64,000 nucleotides of DNA. It comes from Lysobacterales bacterium. GTDB taxonomy: Bacteria; Pseudomonadota; Gammaproteobacteria; Xanthomonadales; Rhodanobacteraceae. This document shows, piece by piece, positions 53,400 through 63,603 of this stretch. A program made the translations under genes and the position numbers. Position 1 is the stretch's first letter; the number at the start of each line of letters is the position of its first letter. Where the stretch lies: positions 1,106,052 through 1,170,051 of the forward strand of contig JADJHN010000001.1 of the NCBI GenBank assembly GCA_016707485.1, read 5' to 3'. The notes beneath the pieces are model-generated. The model worked only from the letters and a program-made list of their open reading frames with translations, made no database searches and was not told where the DNA came from.

Positions 53400-54388
53400 G
53401 CAGCGATCTGCAGTTTGATGCAAACGGAAACCTGCGCCATCTGATCACCCTCGAAGGCCTCGGCCGCGACCGCATCAATGCCCTGCTCGATCGCGCAGTT
53501 GCCTTGCGCACGGCATTTGCCGACGGCGCCCGGGGTCCGCAGCTTCTGGCCGGGCGCACCATCATCAACCTGTTTTTCGAAACCTCCACGCGAACCCGCA
53601 GCAGCTTCGAGCTGGCCGCGCGCCGGCTCGGTGCCAGCGTGCTGAACTTCGATATCGCAAGTTCCTCGACGAACAAGGGCGAGTCGCTCGAAGACACCCT
53701 GGCAACGCTCGAAGCCATGCAGGCCGATGCCTTCATCGTGCGGCACAGGGAAAACGGCACGCCGGCACGGCTGGCCGCCTGCGCGCGCCGGGCGGCAATC
53801 CTCAATGCCGGTGATGGCAATCACGCGCATCCGACCCAGGGGCTGCTCGATGCGCTGACCATCCGCGACCACCATGCCGATTTTTCGCGATTGAAAGTGG
53901 TGATCTGCGGCGACATCCGGCACTCGCGCGTCGCCCGCTCGGACGTGCATGTGCTGAGCGCCCTTGGCGCCGGCGAAATCCGCTTGTGCGGCCCGACGGC
54001 ATTGATGCCCAGGGCCGACGATTTTCCACAATGCATTCTTGTCGACGAATTCGACGAGGCCATTGCCGGCTGCGATGTCGTGATCATGCTTCGCCTGCAA
54101 CGCGAGCGCATGATCGAAGCCCTGATCGGCGACGAGGCTGAATATTGTTCACGCTTCGGCCTGTCTGCGCAGCGCCTGCGTCAGGCCAGGCCCGACGCCC
54201 TGGTCATGCATCCGGGTCCGATGAATCGCGGCGTCGAGATTGCCGGCGATGTCGCAGACGGGCGGCAATCGGTCATACTCGATCAGGTTGCCAACGGCAT
54301 CCCGGCAAGAATGGCCGTGCTGGCCAGCCTGCTCCGCCCCGATCGCGCAATGCCGCCGGCATTCGCTGCGACAGCAAGCATTCCCTGA
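53396..54388 (+). CDS. pyrB: Aspartate carbamoyltransferase catalytic chain
   Basis: Makes carbamoyl-aspartate in pyrimidine synthesis. The 330-residue protein has FFETSTRTRSSFELAARRLG with the carbamoyl-phosphate loop, the NAGDGNHAHPTQGLLDALTI motif with the active histidine, VVICGDIRHSRVARSD, MLRLQRERM and MHPGPMNRGVEI. The GTG start overlaps the yqgF stop (GTGA). It is intact, although the genes on both sides carry shifts. No pyrC or regulatory chain is adjacent. Confidence 0.96.
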   Translation: MSSDLQFDANGNLRHLITLEGLGRDRINALLDRAVALRTAFADGARGPQLLAGRTIINLFFETSTRTRSSFELAARRLGASVLNFDIASSSTNKGESLEDTLATLEAMQADAFIVRHRENGTPARLAACARRAAILNAGDGNHAHPTQGLLDALTIRDHHADFSRLKVVICGDIRHSRVARSDVHVLSALGAGEIRLCGPTALMPRADDFPQCILVDEFDEAIAGCDVVIMLRLQRERMIEALIGDEAEYCSRFGLSAQRLRQARPDALVMHPGPMNRGVEIAGDVADGRQSVILDQVANGIPARMAVLASLLRPDRAMPPAFAATASIP

Positions 54389-54411
54389 CTCACCCCCCAA
54401 GGAAACGGACC

Positions 54412-56092
54412 ATGTGGAAGATTCGCGCCAGCCTTCTGATCACGGTGCTGCTCATCGCGGCTTGCGGCAAGTCCGCCGACAACAGCTCGCCGCTTGCTTT
54501 CGTGCCCGCCGATACGCCCTTCGTGATGGCCAATGCCGAGCCTGCGCCTGAAGCCGCCGTGCAGACCTGGACACGCATGATGCAGGGTGTCTGGCCGAGC
54601 CTGCTTGGCGTTTACGACCGCATGCTGGACGACCTGCCGGACCCGGGTGACGCGGAAATCGGCAAGGTCAAGCGCGTCACCGCGGCGATCCTCGATGAAG
54701 TCCGCGACCGCGACACGCAGGACGAGTGGGCGCAAGTCGGTTTTTCCATGCAGGCGCGGGGTGCATTTTATGGCGTCGGCCTGGTTCCGGTGTTGCGCGT
54801 CGAATTGGCGGATGCGGACAAGTTCCGCGCGATGGTTGCGCGCATCGAGCAAAAGGCGGGCGCCTCGCTGACCACCGCGCGCGTCGACGACCAGGACCTC
54901 TGGACCATCGCCCTGGACAAGGCCGAAGCGCTGATTGCCATCGAGGGCAAGCACCTGGTCATCACGGTGCTGCCGGCCAACGCCGAAAAATCCTTGCGCC
55001 GGCGCGTGCTCGGCCTTGATCGCCCGGGACAAAGCCTGGAGTCCTCGGCAGGCCTGATCCGCTTCAACAAGGCTGAAGGCTACCTCGCTTACGGGAGTGG
55101 CTGGATCGACTTCCAAACGCATCATCGCCTTGATCGACAACGATCCGGGTTATGCCGCATTCGCCGGCATGCTTGAGGAAGCCCCGCCGAGGCTCGATGC
55201 CACCTGCCGCACCGAATTCGAGGCGCTCGCCGGGCGCGCACCACGCATGGTGATGGGATACACGCGCTTCGATGGACAACACTTCACCACCAGCAGCCGC
55301 ATCGATCTCGATGCCGTATTGGCCACGGCATTGATGAAGCTGTCCTCGCCGCCACCGGGCTCGGCAGCAACGGCGACGGCGCTCTACGACATCGCCCTTT
55401 CGCTGCCGATCCTCAAGATCAAGGATTTCCTGATCGAACGCAGCAACGCGATTGTCGATGCGCCGTTCCAGTGCGCCGCACTGGCGCCGATGAACGAGGC
55501 CGCTGCGAGGGCCAAGCAGCAGCTGACCCAGGTCGTGCCGCCGCCATTGAGCGATTTCACCGGGCTGCGCCTGCTGATCAATCGTCTCGACATTCCCGTC
55601 AACGGCAGTCCCGACGCCTCGGCGGCAATCCTGGTCGGCACCTCGAACCCGATGGGCTTGATCGGCATGGCCCAGCTGGCGATTCCGGGACTCAGTGATT
55701 TCAAGCTCGCGCTTGACGGCAAGGCGATGGATCTCCCGGCCGGAATCATTCCGACCGAGGTCGGCTATGCGCCGCCGATGCAGATTGCCGCCAACGACGC
55801 CGCGCTGGCGGTCAGCCTCGGCGACGGCATCGATCTGACAGCATTTGTCGGCGCGCCGGCAGCGGCCGACGGCCAGTTGCTGCATGCGGCCTACACCGGC
55901 ACGTTCTACGAAGTGCTCGGCACGATGCTGACGCGCTTCTCCGCGATGTTGCCGGACAAGCAGCGCGCCGACCTGGAAACGCAGACCGCCCTGTACCGCC
56001 TGTATGCGCAATGGATCAAGTCGATCGACATCCGTGTCAATGCGACGCCAAAGGGCATCGAGTTGATCCAGGATGCGCAACTGAATCCCTGA
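54412..56092 (+). pseudogene. Uncharacterised lipoprotein, interrupted by one +1 shift
   Basis: Without the break this would be a protein of about 559 residues. It starts with a lipoprotein signal peptide (LLITVLLIAACGKS, lipobox cysteine at about 19) and continues FVPADTPFVMANAEP. It has no enzyme motif I can name; the opening recalls DUF3352-like proteins, but that is a guess. The ATG has AAGGAAA upstream. At 55113-55114 an extra C (GACTTCCAAACGC) ends the first frame; the next frame continues RIIALIDNDPGYAAFAGML and runs 320 residues to a stop. The same tail context occurs at the yqgE shift. It follows pyrB by 23 bases and is probably in the same transcript. Confidence 0.7.
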
Positions 56093-56103
56093 GGCAACCG
56101 CTG

Positions 56104-57657
56104 TCAGCCGTCGATCGCCAGCAGCAGGTCCAGATGCAGGCGATCGCCAAGTCCGGCGCGATGGTTTTCCTCGCGCCAGGCCTGCATTACCTCTTCCACC
56201 TCGACACAGCAGCTGCGGCGGCCATCACGCTGCAGGATCGTGATGGCCGGATACCAGCGGCGCAGCCAACGCAGATAGTCGATTGCATTGGTCGCCGTCG
56301 CACGCTCGATCGCCCACGGATTGAACTCGCTGAGCAAGGTCGGACGCAGCCGCGCGATCGTGCGCTCAAGGCCGCGCAGCGCAAGCGGCTCCATGCCCTC
56401 GATGTCGATCTTGAGCAGGTCCAGCCGATCGAGGTCGGCGCAGCGCTCGTCCAGCACCAGCGCCGGCACCGACACCACGACACCGCGCGCGTCGCGCAGC
56501 AGTTCACCGGCGGCAGCCGGCATCGCGCTGTTGGAAGTATGCGGATGCGTACACAATTGGATCATTCCCCGTCGATCACTGGCAGCAGCGGCGATCAGCT
56601 CGATCTGGGCAAAACCATTGAGCTGCGCAGCGCGGGCAATCAATTGCCGGTTGCGCGCAACCGGCTCGATGGCGATGATGCGACCCTCTGGACCAACCCG
56701 GGATGCCGCAAGCAGGGTGAAGATGCCGATGTTGGCACCGATATCGAGGACGACATCGCCGGCCCGCAAGCGTTCGCGCAGGATCGCCGCAACATGCGGT
56801 TCGTGCTCTGCACCGGCAATGATCGGCGCTCCAATCTGCAGGTCGTCGGCATGGGCAAACAACGTGTAGCCATTGCGTTCGAGCCGACGCGGCGGTTCGC
56901 CGCGATGGACCACGCTCCAACGCCGCCCGCGCCATCCCGCGCCCGCCGCGCCGTCATCGATCGCCGCCAGCAGCTGCAACGACACATGCCGCGCGAGCCG
57001 ATCACGCAACTCGTGCTCGGCAAGCACATGCATCTCGAAAACTTCGCGACGCCGCCAGAGCAGGCGCCGCAGCGGATTGAGCCAGCGATTGGATGCGATT
57101 CCGAACAAGCGGCCACGCCAGCTTGCATCACTGTCATCGACAAACTGGAACACGGCGACACCGCCAGGGGCGAGGACGCGAAAAAACTCCTCCACATATC
57201 CAATCGCCAGTGGCGCGGGGATATGCTGCAAGGTGATATGCGAGAACACCAGATCGACGCTGGCATCCTCGACCCCGGCCAGCTCGGCACCGGCGTTCTC
57301 GCGAAACTCTATGTTCGCGACATCGGCATTCAACCGCCGTGCCGCAGTGATCATGCTCGACGAAACATCGATGCCGATCACCTTGCCGAAGTGACTCGCC
57401 AGTGCGCGCGACAGCCGCCCTGCTCCGCAACCGAAATCAACGGCCAGATCATGTTGCCGCGGATAGCCGCTGGCCGCGAGCACGGCGAGCTGGCTGTCGA
57501 TTTCGACCTGGCCGGTAGCAAGGAAATCCTCCGCCTGCCAACGACCGCCACGCTTGTCACGTTGCGACAGCACGGCCCACAGCGGATCGTCCTGTCCGAG
57601 CGCACCCCAGACCCTGCGCAGCTTGGCAAGCTGCGCGTCCTTGGCTTCGATCGCCAT
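56104..57657 (-). CDS. Double methyltransferase: class I SAM domain fused to an FkbM domain
   Basis: A 517-residue protein with two complete SAM-dependent methyltransferase domains. The first (about 45-200) has the glycine-rich motif VDFGCGAGRLSRAL, VIGIDVSSSM, and FRVLAPGGVAVFQF. The second (about 290-480) is of the FkbM type: VLDIGANIGIFTLLAA, IAIEPVARNRQLI, and LLKIDIEGMEPLALRGL. FkbM proteins O-methylate sugars or secondary metabolites. A role in modifying a surface glycan or pilus sugar is inferred only from the pilU gene upstream. No signal peptide is seen. The start at 57657 fits the beginning of the first domain. Confidence 0.8.
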   Translation of the reverse strand: MAIEAKDAQLAKLRRVWGALGQDDPLWAVLSQRDKRGGRWQAEDFLATGQVEIDSQLAVLAASGYPRQHDLAVDFGCGAGRLSRALASHFGKVIGIDVSSSMITAARRLNADVANIEFRENAGAELAGVEDASVDLVFSHITLQHIPAPLAIGYVEEFFRVLAPGGVAVFQFVDDSDASWRGRLFGIASNRWLNPLRRLLWRRREVFEMHVLAEHELRDRLARHVSLQLLAAIDDGAAGAGWRGRRWSVVHRGEPPRRLERNGYTLFAHADDLQIGAPIIAGAEHEPHVAAILRERLRAGDVVLDIGANIGIFTLLAASRVGPEGRIIAIEPVARNRQLIARAAQLNGFAQIELIAAAASDRRGMIQLCTHPHTSNSAMPAAAGELLRDARGVVVSVPALVLDERCADLDRLDLLKIDIEGMEPLALRGLERTIARLRPTLLSEFNPWAIERATATNAIDYLRWLRRWYPAITILQRDGRRSCCVEVEEVMQAWREENHRAGLGDRLHLDLLLAIDG

Positions 57658-57692
57658 GAATCAGTGTGTCGTCATTCGCGGCAACCAACGCG

Positions 57693-58823
57693 TCACGTCG
57701 TTTCGCTGAGTTCGACCCCATCCAGCCCCTGCGACAGGGTATGCGCGTCGCCACCCTGGGCCAGCTTGATCTTCAAACGCACTTCGTTGGTCGAATCGGC
57801 GTGGCGCAAGGCATCCTCGTAGGAGATCTCGCCGGCCTGGTAAAGCTCGAACAAGGCCTGGTCGAAGGTCTTCATGCCGAGGTTGGTGGATTCCTTCATG
57901 ACATCCTTGAGCTTGTGGATGTCGCCCTGGCGGATGTAGTCCTGTACCAGTGGCGTGCCCAGCAGGACCTCGATGGCGACGCGGCGCGACTTTCCATCCG
58001 GTGTCGGAATCAGCTGCTGGGCGACCACGCCCTTGAGGTTCAAGGACAGGTCCATGAACAACTGCGCGCGTCGATCCTCGGCGAAGAAGTGGATGATGCG
58101 ATCCATCGCCTGGTTGGCATTGTTCGCATGCAGGGTGCACAGGCAGAGATGACCGGTCTCGGAGAAGTTGATTGCGTGCTCCATGGTTTCGCGGGTGCGC
58201 ACCTCGCCGATCATGATCACGTCCGGCGCCTGGCGCAGGGTGTTCTTCAGCGCGTTTTCCCAGGAATCGGTATCGATACCGAGTTCGCGCTGGGTGATGA
58301 TGCAACCTTCGTGCTTGTGCACGTATTCGATCGGATCCTCGATGGTGATGATGTGGCCGGTCGAGTTGAGGTTTCGATAGCCAAGCATCGCCGCCAGCGA
58401 GGTGGATTTGCCGGTACCGGTGGCGCCGACAAAGATGATGATGCCGCGCTTGGTCATCGCCAGGGTCTTGATTACCGGCGGCAGGTTCAACTCGTCGACC
58501 GTGGGGATGCGGGTTTCGATGCGACGCAGGACCATGCCGACGCAATTGCGCTGGTAGAAGCAGGAGACACGGAATCGACCGACACCGGTGACGGCAATGG
58601 CGAACTGGCATTCGTGGGTCTTCTCGAACTCCTCGCGCTGCGAGGGCGTCATCACGTTCAGAACCATGTCGCGCGATTGTTGCGGGGTCAGCGCGTTTTG
58701 CGTGATCGGCGAGATTCGGCCGTGTACCTTCATCGACGGCGCGACACCCGCCGTGATGAAAAGGTCGGATGCCTTCTTGTGCACCATCAACTTGAGGAAC
58801 GAGGTGAAATCAACGCTGCTCAT
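57693..58823 (-). CDS. pilU: Type IV pilus retraction ATPase PilU
   Basis: Accessory retraction motor that works with PilT. The 376-residue protein has the N-terminal HKKASDLFITAG region, Walker A GATGTGKST (about 130-138), the Asp box ITIEDPIEYVH, Walker B IMIGEVRTRETM, and the His box TGHLCLCTLHANNANQAMDRI, whose ANNANQA form marks PilU and not PilT. The ATG at 58823 has GGGAGA upstream. pilT, usually adjacent, is not on either side within the window. The methyltransferase follows 35 bases downstream. Confidence 0.93.
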   Translation of the reverse strand: MSSVDFTSFLKLMVHKKASDLFITAGVAPSMKVHGRISPITQNALTPQQSRDMVLNVMTPSQREEFEKTHECQFAIAVTGVGRFRVSCFYQRNCVGMVLRRIETRIPTVDELNLPPVIKTLAMTKRGIIIFVGATGTGKSTSLAAMLGYRNLNSTGHIITIEDPIEYVHKHEGCIITQRELGIDTDSWENALKNTLRQAPDVIMIGEVRTRETMEHAINFSETGHLCLCTLHANNANQAMDRIIHFFAEDRRAQLFMDLSLNLKGVVAQQLIPTPDGKSRRVAIEVLLGTPLVQDYIRQGDIHKLKDVMKESTNLGMKTFDQALFELYQAGEISYEDALRHADSTNEVRLKIKLAQGGDAHTLSQGLDGVELSETT

Positions 58824-58938
58824 GCCTGTCTCCCTGCGCCGGGTCGACCCGGTTTGCCGGCATCTTACACCGCAGGCCAGCGTGTTGGCTGCGACCGGCC
58901 GCACGCTGCAGGCGTGCACCGGCATACCGGGATTGCCA

Positions 58939-59436
58939 TCAATCGCCTCTTCGATCCTGCTCCTTGAACGGCATCAACTCCGCGATCGGGGGAAGGAATT
59001 CCGTCTTGATCCGGTTTGCAAGCTTGCCCGACGAGGAATCGTGGGCGGCCGCTGCGGCGCGTTGCACCGCCTTGTGCGGCGCCCGCCAGATTTGTTCGGG
59101 GTGGTAATGGGAGGACGTGCCAACCCATCGCGGATCACCGATCCGGGCGGCATTCGGCAGCTCCTTGGTACCCACCCGTGGCGCACTGAACAAGGGCAAC
59201 CACAATCCGTCCCGGGCATTAGCCTCGATGCAGACGAAATAATGTTGGGCATGGACCGCTTCATGCTCGGCGCAACTGCACGTCGCGCCCTCGCGAATCA
59301 ACGCGTCGGGATCCATGCGCAGGACGAGACCGGGAGCGTGTACATGGGCCATCTGCCATCCAGGGGGTGAGGAAGTGGTCACCACGATGGACTGTTGTTC
59401 CCGTTCACGCAATGCAGGCGTGACCATCCCGGTCAA
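58939..59436 (-). CDS. Hypothetical protein
   Basis: A 165-residue frame that fits between pilU and the oxidoreductase gene without overlap. I recognise no family. Visible: a Cys pair CSC near residue 53, several His residues (EHEAVHAQHYF) that might bind metal, a WLPLFSAPRVG segment, and a basic C-terminus. Composition resembles a real soluble protein more than an antisense shadow. Alternative starts at 59427 and 59352 exist, so the N-terminus is uncertain. Confidence 0.5.
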   Translation of the reverse strand: MTGMVTPALREREQQSIVVTTSSPPGWQMAHVHAPGLVLRMDPDALIREGATCSCAEHEAVHAQHYFVCIEANARDGLWLPLFSAPRVGTKELPNAARIGDPRWVGTSSHYHPEQIWRAPHKAVQRAAAAAHDSSSGKLANRIKTEFLPPIAELMPFKEQDRRGD

Positions 59437-59457
59437 GCTGGTTCTGCAACGTCGAGC

Positions 59458-61066
59458 TCAACGCAGATCGGCTTTGATCACCCGCGCCGCGTTGTGTCCG
59501 GGCGCGCCAGTCACGCCGCCGCCAGGATGGGTACCGGCGCCACACAGATAGAGACCCGGCAAGGCACCACGATAATCGGCCTGGCCGAGCATCGGGCGCG
59601 CACTGAACAACTGATTGAGGCTCAGCGCGCCATGAAAAATATCGCCGCCGATCAGCCCGAACGTGCGTTCGAGATCAAGCGGGGTCAGCGCTTGCCGCGC
59701 GATCACCAGGTCCTTGAACCCCGGGGCGAAACGATCGACGGTTGCGATCATCAGGTCGGCGACTTCGTCGCGGTGATCGTCCCAGTTGCGGCCATCGGGC
59801 AGCACCGGCGCGACGTGCTGGCAGAACAGGCTGGCGACGTGCTGGCCTTGCGGGGCGAGGCTGTCATCGAGGGTCGAGGGGATCAGCATCTCGACAATCG
59901 GCTGGCGCGACCAGCCATGCGCTATGGCATCCTGCCAGGCGCGATCCATGTAGGCGATGCTCGGTGCCATGATGATGCCAGCGGTCAGGTGATCTCCAGG
60001 TCCGGGCAAGGCGCTGAAATCCGGCAATGCGGAAAGCGCGACATTCATGCGGAAGGTGCCGGAGCCGCAGCGCCAATTGGCCATGCGTTCGCGTGTCGGA
60101 GCGGGCACCACGAGTGGTGAGAGCAATTGCTCATAAAGCAACTTTGGATTGACGTTGGCGACAATCGCACGCGCCTGCAGGATCTCGCTGTTCGCGGTGA
60201 CCACACCTACCACACGACCGTTCTCGACCATGACTTCGCGCACGCCACAACCGGTGCGGATATCGACACCGGCGGCGCGTGCCGCCTTGGCCATGGCCTG
60301 GGTGATCGCGCCCATGCCGCCGATCGCGTGGCCCCAGGCACCCTTGACGCCATTGACCTCGCCAAAGACATGGTGCAGCAGCACATAGGCGCTGCCGGGC
60401 GAATGCGGACTTGCGTAATTGCCGACAATGCCGTCGAAGCCGAGTACCGCCTTGATCGGCTCGCTCTCGAACCAGCGGTCCAGATACTCGGCCGCCGAAA
60501 TCGTGAACAGGTCGAGCAGTTCCTGGCGCAAGCCGGTATCGAGCTTGTGCAGGCGCTTGCCCAGCTTGCCGGCACGAACCAGTTCGGGAATCGCCTTCCA
60601 CCAGCCGCCATCGGTGATATTCGGTGGCGGCTCCATCGCCAGTACGCGCAGCACATCGGCGATGGCTTCAAGGCGGTGTTCGTAATCGGCCAGGCGCTCG
60701 GCATCGCGCTTGGAGAACTTGGCGACTTCCTCCCGCGTGATGCCAGCGCCGACACGCAGGGAGCGCCCATCGGGCAGCGGCAGGAAGTTGCCGAGCTTGC
60801 GCTCGACAATGCGCAGGCCATGCGCATGCAGGTCGAGATCCTTGATCACCTTCGGCTGCAGCAGCGACACCGTGTAAGCCGCCACCGAATTGCGGAATCC
60901 CGCATGGAACTCCTCGGTGACCGCAGCGCCGCCGACAACCTCGCGTCGCTCGAGCACGGTCACTTTCAGTCCGGCCTTGGCCAGGTAGGTGGCGCAGACC
61001 AGGCCGTTATGCCCGGCACCGATGATGATGACGTCGCGGTTGTTTTTGCTTATCCGATTGGGTCAT
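59458..61066 (-). CDS. Phytoene desaturase-like FAD-dependent oxidoreductase, start separated by a +1 shift
   Basis: A flavoprotein of about 535 residues in the carotenoid-desaturase/retinol-saturase-like family. The N-terminal FAD motif VIIIGAGHNGLV and KVTVLERREVVGG are in frame with the long body, as are HAIGGMGAITQAMAKAA and the C-terminal FAD segment LPGLYLCGAGTHPGGGV. However, the only good start (ATG at 61066, giving MTQSDK) is one base out of frame. Shortening the A5 run at 61043-61047 by one would join them. A GTG at 60963 would delete the FAD loop and is not believable. The substrate is unknown; no carotenoid genes lie nearby. Confidence 0.75.
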
Positions 61067-61137
61067 TGATCATCGCCAAGGCTGAAGCTACTGGTTGCCA
61101 AATGCGCGAGGTTGCGCGGAACGCGATCAAGATCGCT

Positions 61138-62406
61138 TCATTTAGGCGCACCGGCAAGGCAGGCTGCCGCCACATAGTAGACCGGCGCGTACGCTTCGGG
61201 CCGGCTCGCAACCAGTGGTCACGGCGAGTGGCGTGAGCCCGCCGCAAATGGCATACGCGACATTGTAGGAAAAGGAAATTCCGGAGAATCGGATCGGAGC
61301 CGAAACAGCGTTCACCATCACCTTGGAATGGCCCCACTCACGCCCACCAGCAGGCCACTGATGGCGAATGCCATGGTGAAATGCCCGACGGTCATGCTTG
61401 AGCGTCCAATAGAGGGCCACCGGCCGCCAGCGCAAGCCCTGTCGTACCTCAACCAGCAATACGCGGAGATTCCAAAGCGGTCAACGGGCCGTTTCGCCAG
61501 GATCACGCAAACCGAGGGTCAGCGCCAAGGTCGCCAGCGTGCTTGCATTGGCTGCCTCTGGCTGTGAGATTGAATACATTCATTCTGCACCAAAGCCGGC
61601 GCTACTGCGGATCACCACCACGATGCCGGCAGTCAGGGTCCAGGGGATCAGCATGAGACCCGAACAACCGCCATGCGATTGACCCTGAGGACAACCTTAA
61701 GGGCAATCCCATCGAAGTCCCGCGTCGCTTGCGCATGTGTCGGAACACCGGCGTCTCGTCAGGTAACGCTTCAGCCAGACCGCCAGCAAGCCAAACACAC
61801 CACCCGGGATCAAAACGGCACGCGCCAGTCTCACGCCAGCAAATCATCGTGTTGTTTTCCAGAACGAATTATCGAAATGGGAGCATCGCCGATCCGGAGG
61901 CATCGACTCAAGAGTCAGCCCGGCTGCCGTCACAGGCTGATGGCAAACCGAAACGACCGTTCGGCGCATGCTTGGGCCACGAACACCCACGTACCGGCAC
62001 CTCGCCACCCACCGCGCACTTGCAGGATGCGTGCAGCACCAGCAGCATTGGGCAGCAAGCAAGGATCAGCGTTGCATAGGTTGGCAATACGCCCATCAGC
62101 AAGGTGGGCACGGCCATCGCAAACACGCCTGGGTATGAAATGCGCTGGCGTCCGATGCGTCGCCGAAACGGGCCATGATGATTCCACCCAGCGGTCTTGC
62201 CAGATACCCGGCGGCGAAGATGCTGAAGGTCTGCAACCGACGCGTGTTATCCCGGCATGTCCGGGGAAAGCAACAGTTAGGCAACGACCGAGGCGAAGAA
62301 CATCGAAGATGATAGAAATCAGAGATTTCCAGCGCGCCACCCAGGGCGGTAAGCGCCACCGTGCGGTGTCGCGACGACTGACATCCAGGCCAGCGGATTT
62401 GCTCAT
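61138..62406 (-). pseudogene. Decayed MFS transporter of the metabolite:H+ symporter (ProP/KgtP-like) family
   Basis: Pieces in all three minus frames align in order with this family: RTVALTALGGALEISDF near the N-terminus, GYLARPLGGIIMARFGD, PTLLMGVLPTYAT, CAVGGEVP, DETPVFRHMRKRRG, SMTVGHFTMAFAISGLL, and PIRFSGISFSYNVAYAICGG near the end, stopping at 61138. The total span suits a protein of about 420 residues. At least five frame changes are needed, so it cannot make a full protein as written. Substrate unknown. Confidence 0.75.
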
Positions 62407-62564
62407 TGGTTGCGGGGGTTTGCCTGGCCTGAATTGGGCGCGAGATAGTACTGAGACGGTAAGCAGTAGTCTTGCGCGGCACTCCGCAAGCGGCTTCCAG
62501 CATGGCTGGGCGGGATGGCCGTGGTGCAGAATAGCGCGACTGATTCGAACGTCCGGCCATGTCG

Positions 62565-63603
62565 TCCCGCCTGTCCATCACGTTTACGACCCGCCTCCCT
62601 GCTCATCATGCTCGCAAATCACCGCCTGGCGGGCGGCGTTGCTCGCCGGGGAGCGGCGAGGTGGCTGAAACCCTGTTCACGCGGTTTCCGCCGCTGGCCA
62701 TCACCTTTCTGTTCTTCCTGCATCGTTTCGCTCCTCCCGCGCGAGGCCATCATCGCCGTGGGCTCGCCCACTGGCGCCTTCACCCGCTCAAAGTGGCAGT
62801 CGGGCCGTTCCTGTCTTTCCTGTGCTCGGCGCCGTCCTCAAGCTTCAGGCCTTTCGCCGATCGGGGCCTGAGCTTGATGCTGGGCGTGTTGCTTCCTGTG
62901 CGCCCCTGCCCTCCACCCCGCAGTCCTCGATTGCGTTCATTTATGATCGCGCACGGCAACGTGGCTACAGGCGTATGCAGCGCATCCACTTCAATCTCAA
63001 GCTGGGCGTCCTTCCGACCCCAGTGCTCGTTCAACTGCGGCTGGATGAGCGGGAGGCAAGTTTTTCACGTCGTGATTCCATCCTGCGCATCATTCGTAAC
63101 TGGCGCTGCCCCTCGTTGCCGGTCACCTTTTGGGGCTCGATTCCTGGCTCGCGCTGGGCTGGAACGCCGCCGCAACCTGCTGGCTCTGATCGATCGCGGC
63201 ACCGTCGGCCTTTGATCACATCCGCATCAGCGCATCGGTCATCGAAGGATTTGGCGCATGCTGCCAGCGGGCTCACTGGCTGTTCTGTTCGCCATCGTCA
63301 GCGCGATCCCCCTGGCGATTTCTCGCATTCACTTCACCGGACAAGTCAGCCGTGTCCGGGGATCTGCTGCGCTGAGGACCGGGCATTGCTTATCGTGTTC
63401 TGCGGCTCCAAGAAGAGCCTGGCCAGCGGCATCCCGATTGCAACGTGTTGTTTGCCGGGCAACCCGGCACTCGGCATGATCGTGCTGGCCGGTGTTGATC
63501 TACCAATATGATCCAGCCGATCGCCTGCGCGGTGATTAAAGGCGTTACGCGCAGGGGCGATGCGCCATCCCGGCGCGTAACAACCAACCCGGAGCTTACC
63601 TGA
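62565..63603 (+). pseudogene. Decayed bile acid:sodium symporter-like transporter (YfeH type)
   Basis: Fragments in three plus frames follow the order of the SBF-like family: PLAITFLFFLH, GLAHWRLHPLKV, STPQSSIAF, IAHGNVATGVCSAS, ALLIVFCGSKKSLASGIPIA (the most typical motif), and MIQPIACAVI to a stop at 63603. The motifs themselves are well kept while the frame changes often. It is divergent from the other transporter remnant. The stretch 62407-62564 between them shows no gene. Confidence 0.7.

Noticed and set aside
51100..55130. Programmed +1 frameshifting as the main explanation of the four split genes
   Set aside because: No shared slippery site with a slow or stop codon is present at all four positions, these families are not known to be recoded, and breaks cluster near the error-rich end. 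Kept only as an alternative to test.
61050..61459. Short open frames as independent small genes
   Set aside because: Their peptides are parts of one transporter read in different frames.
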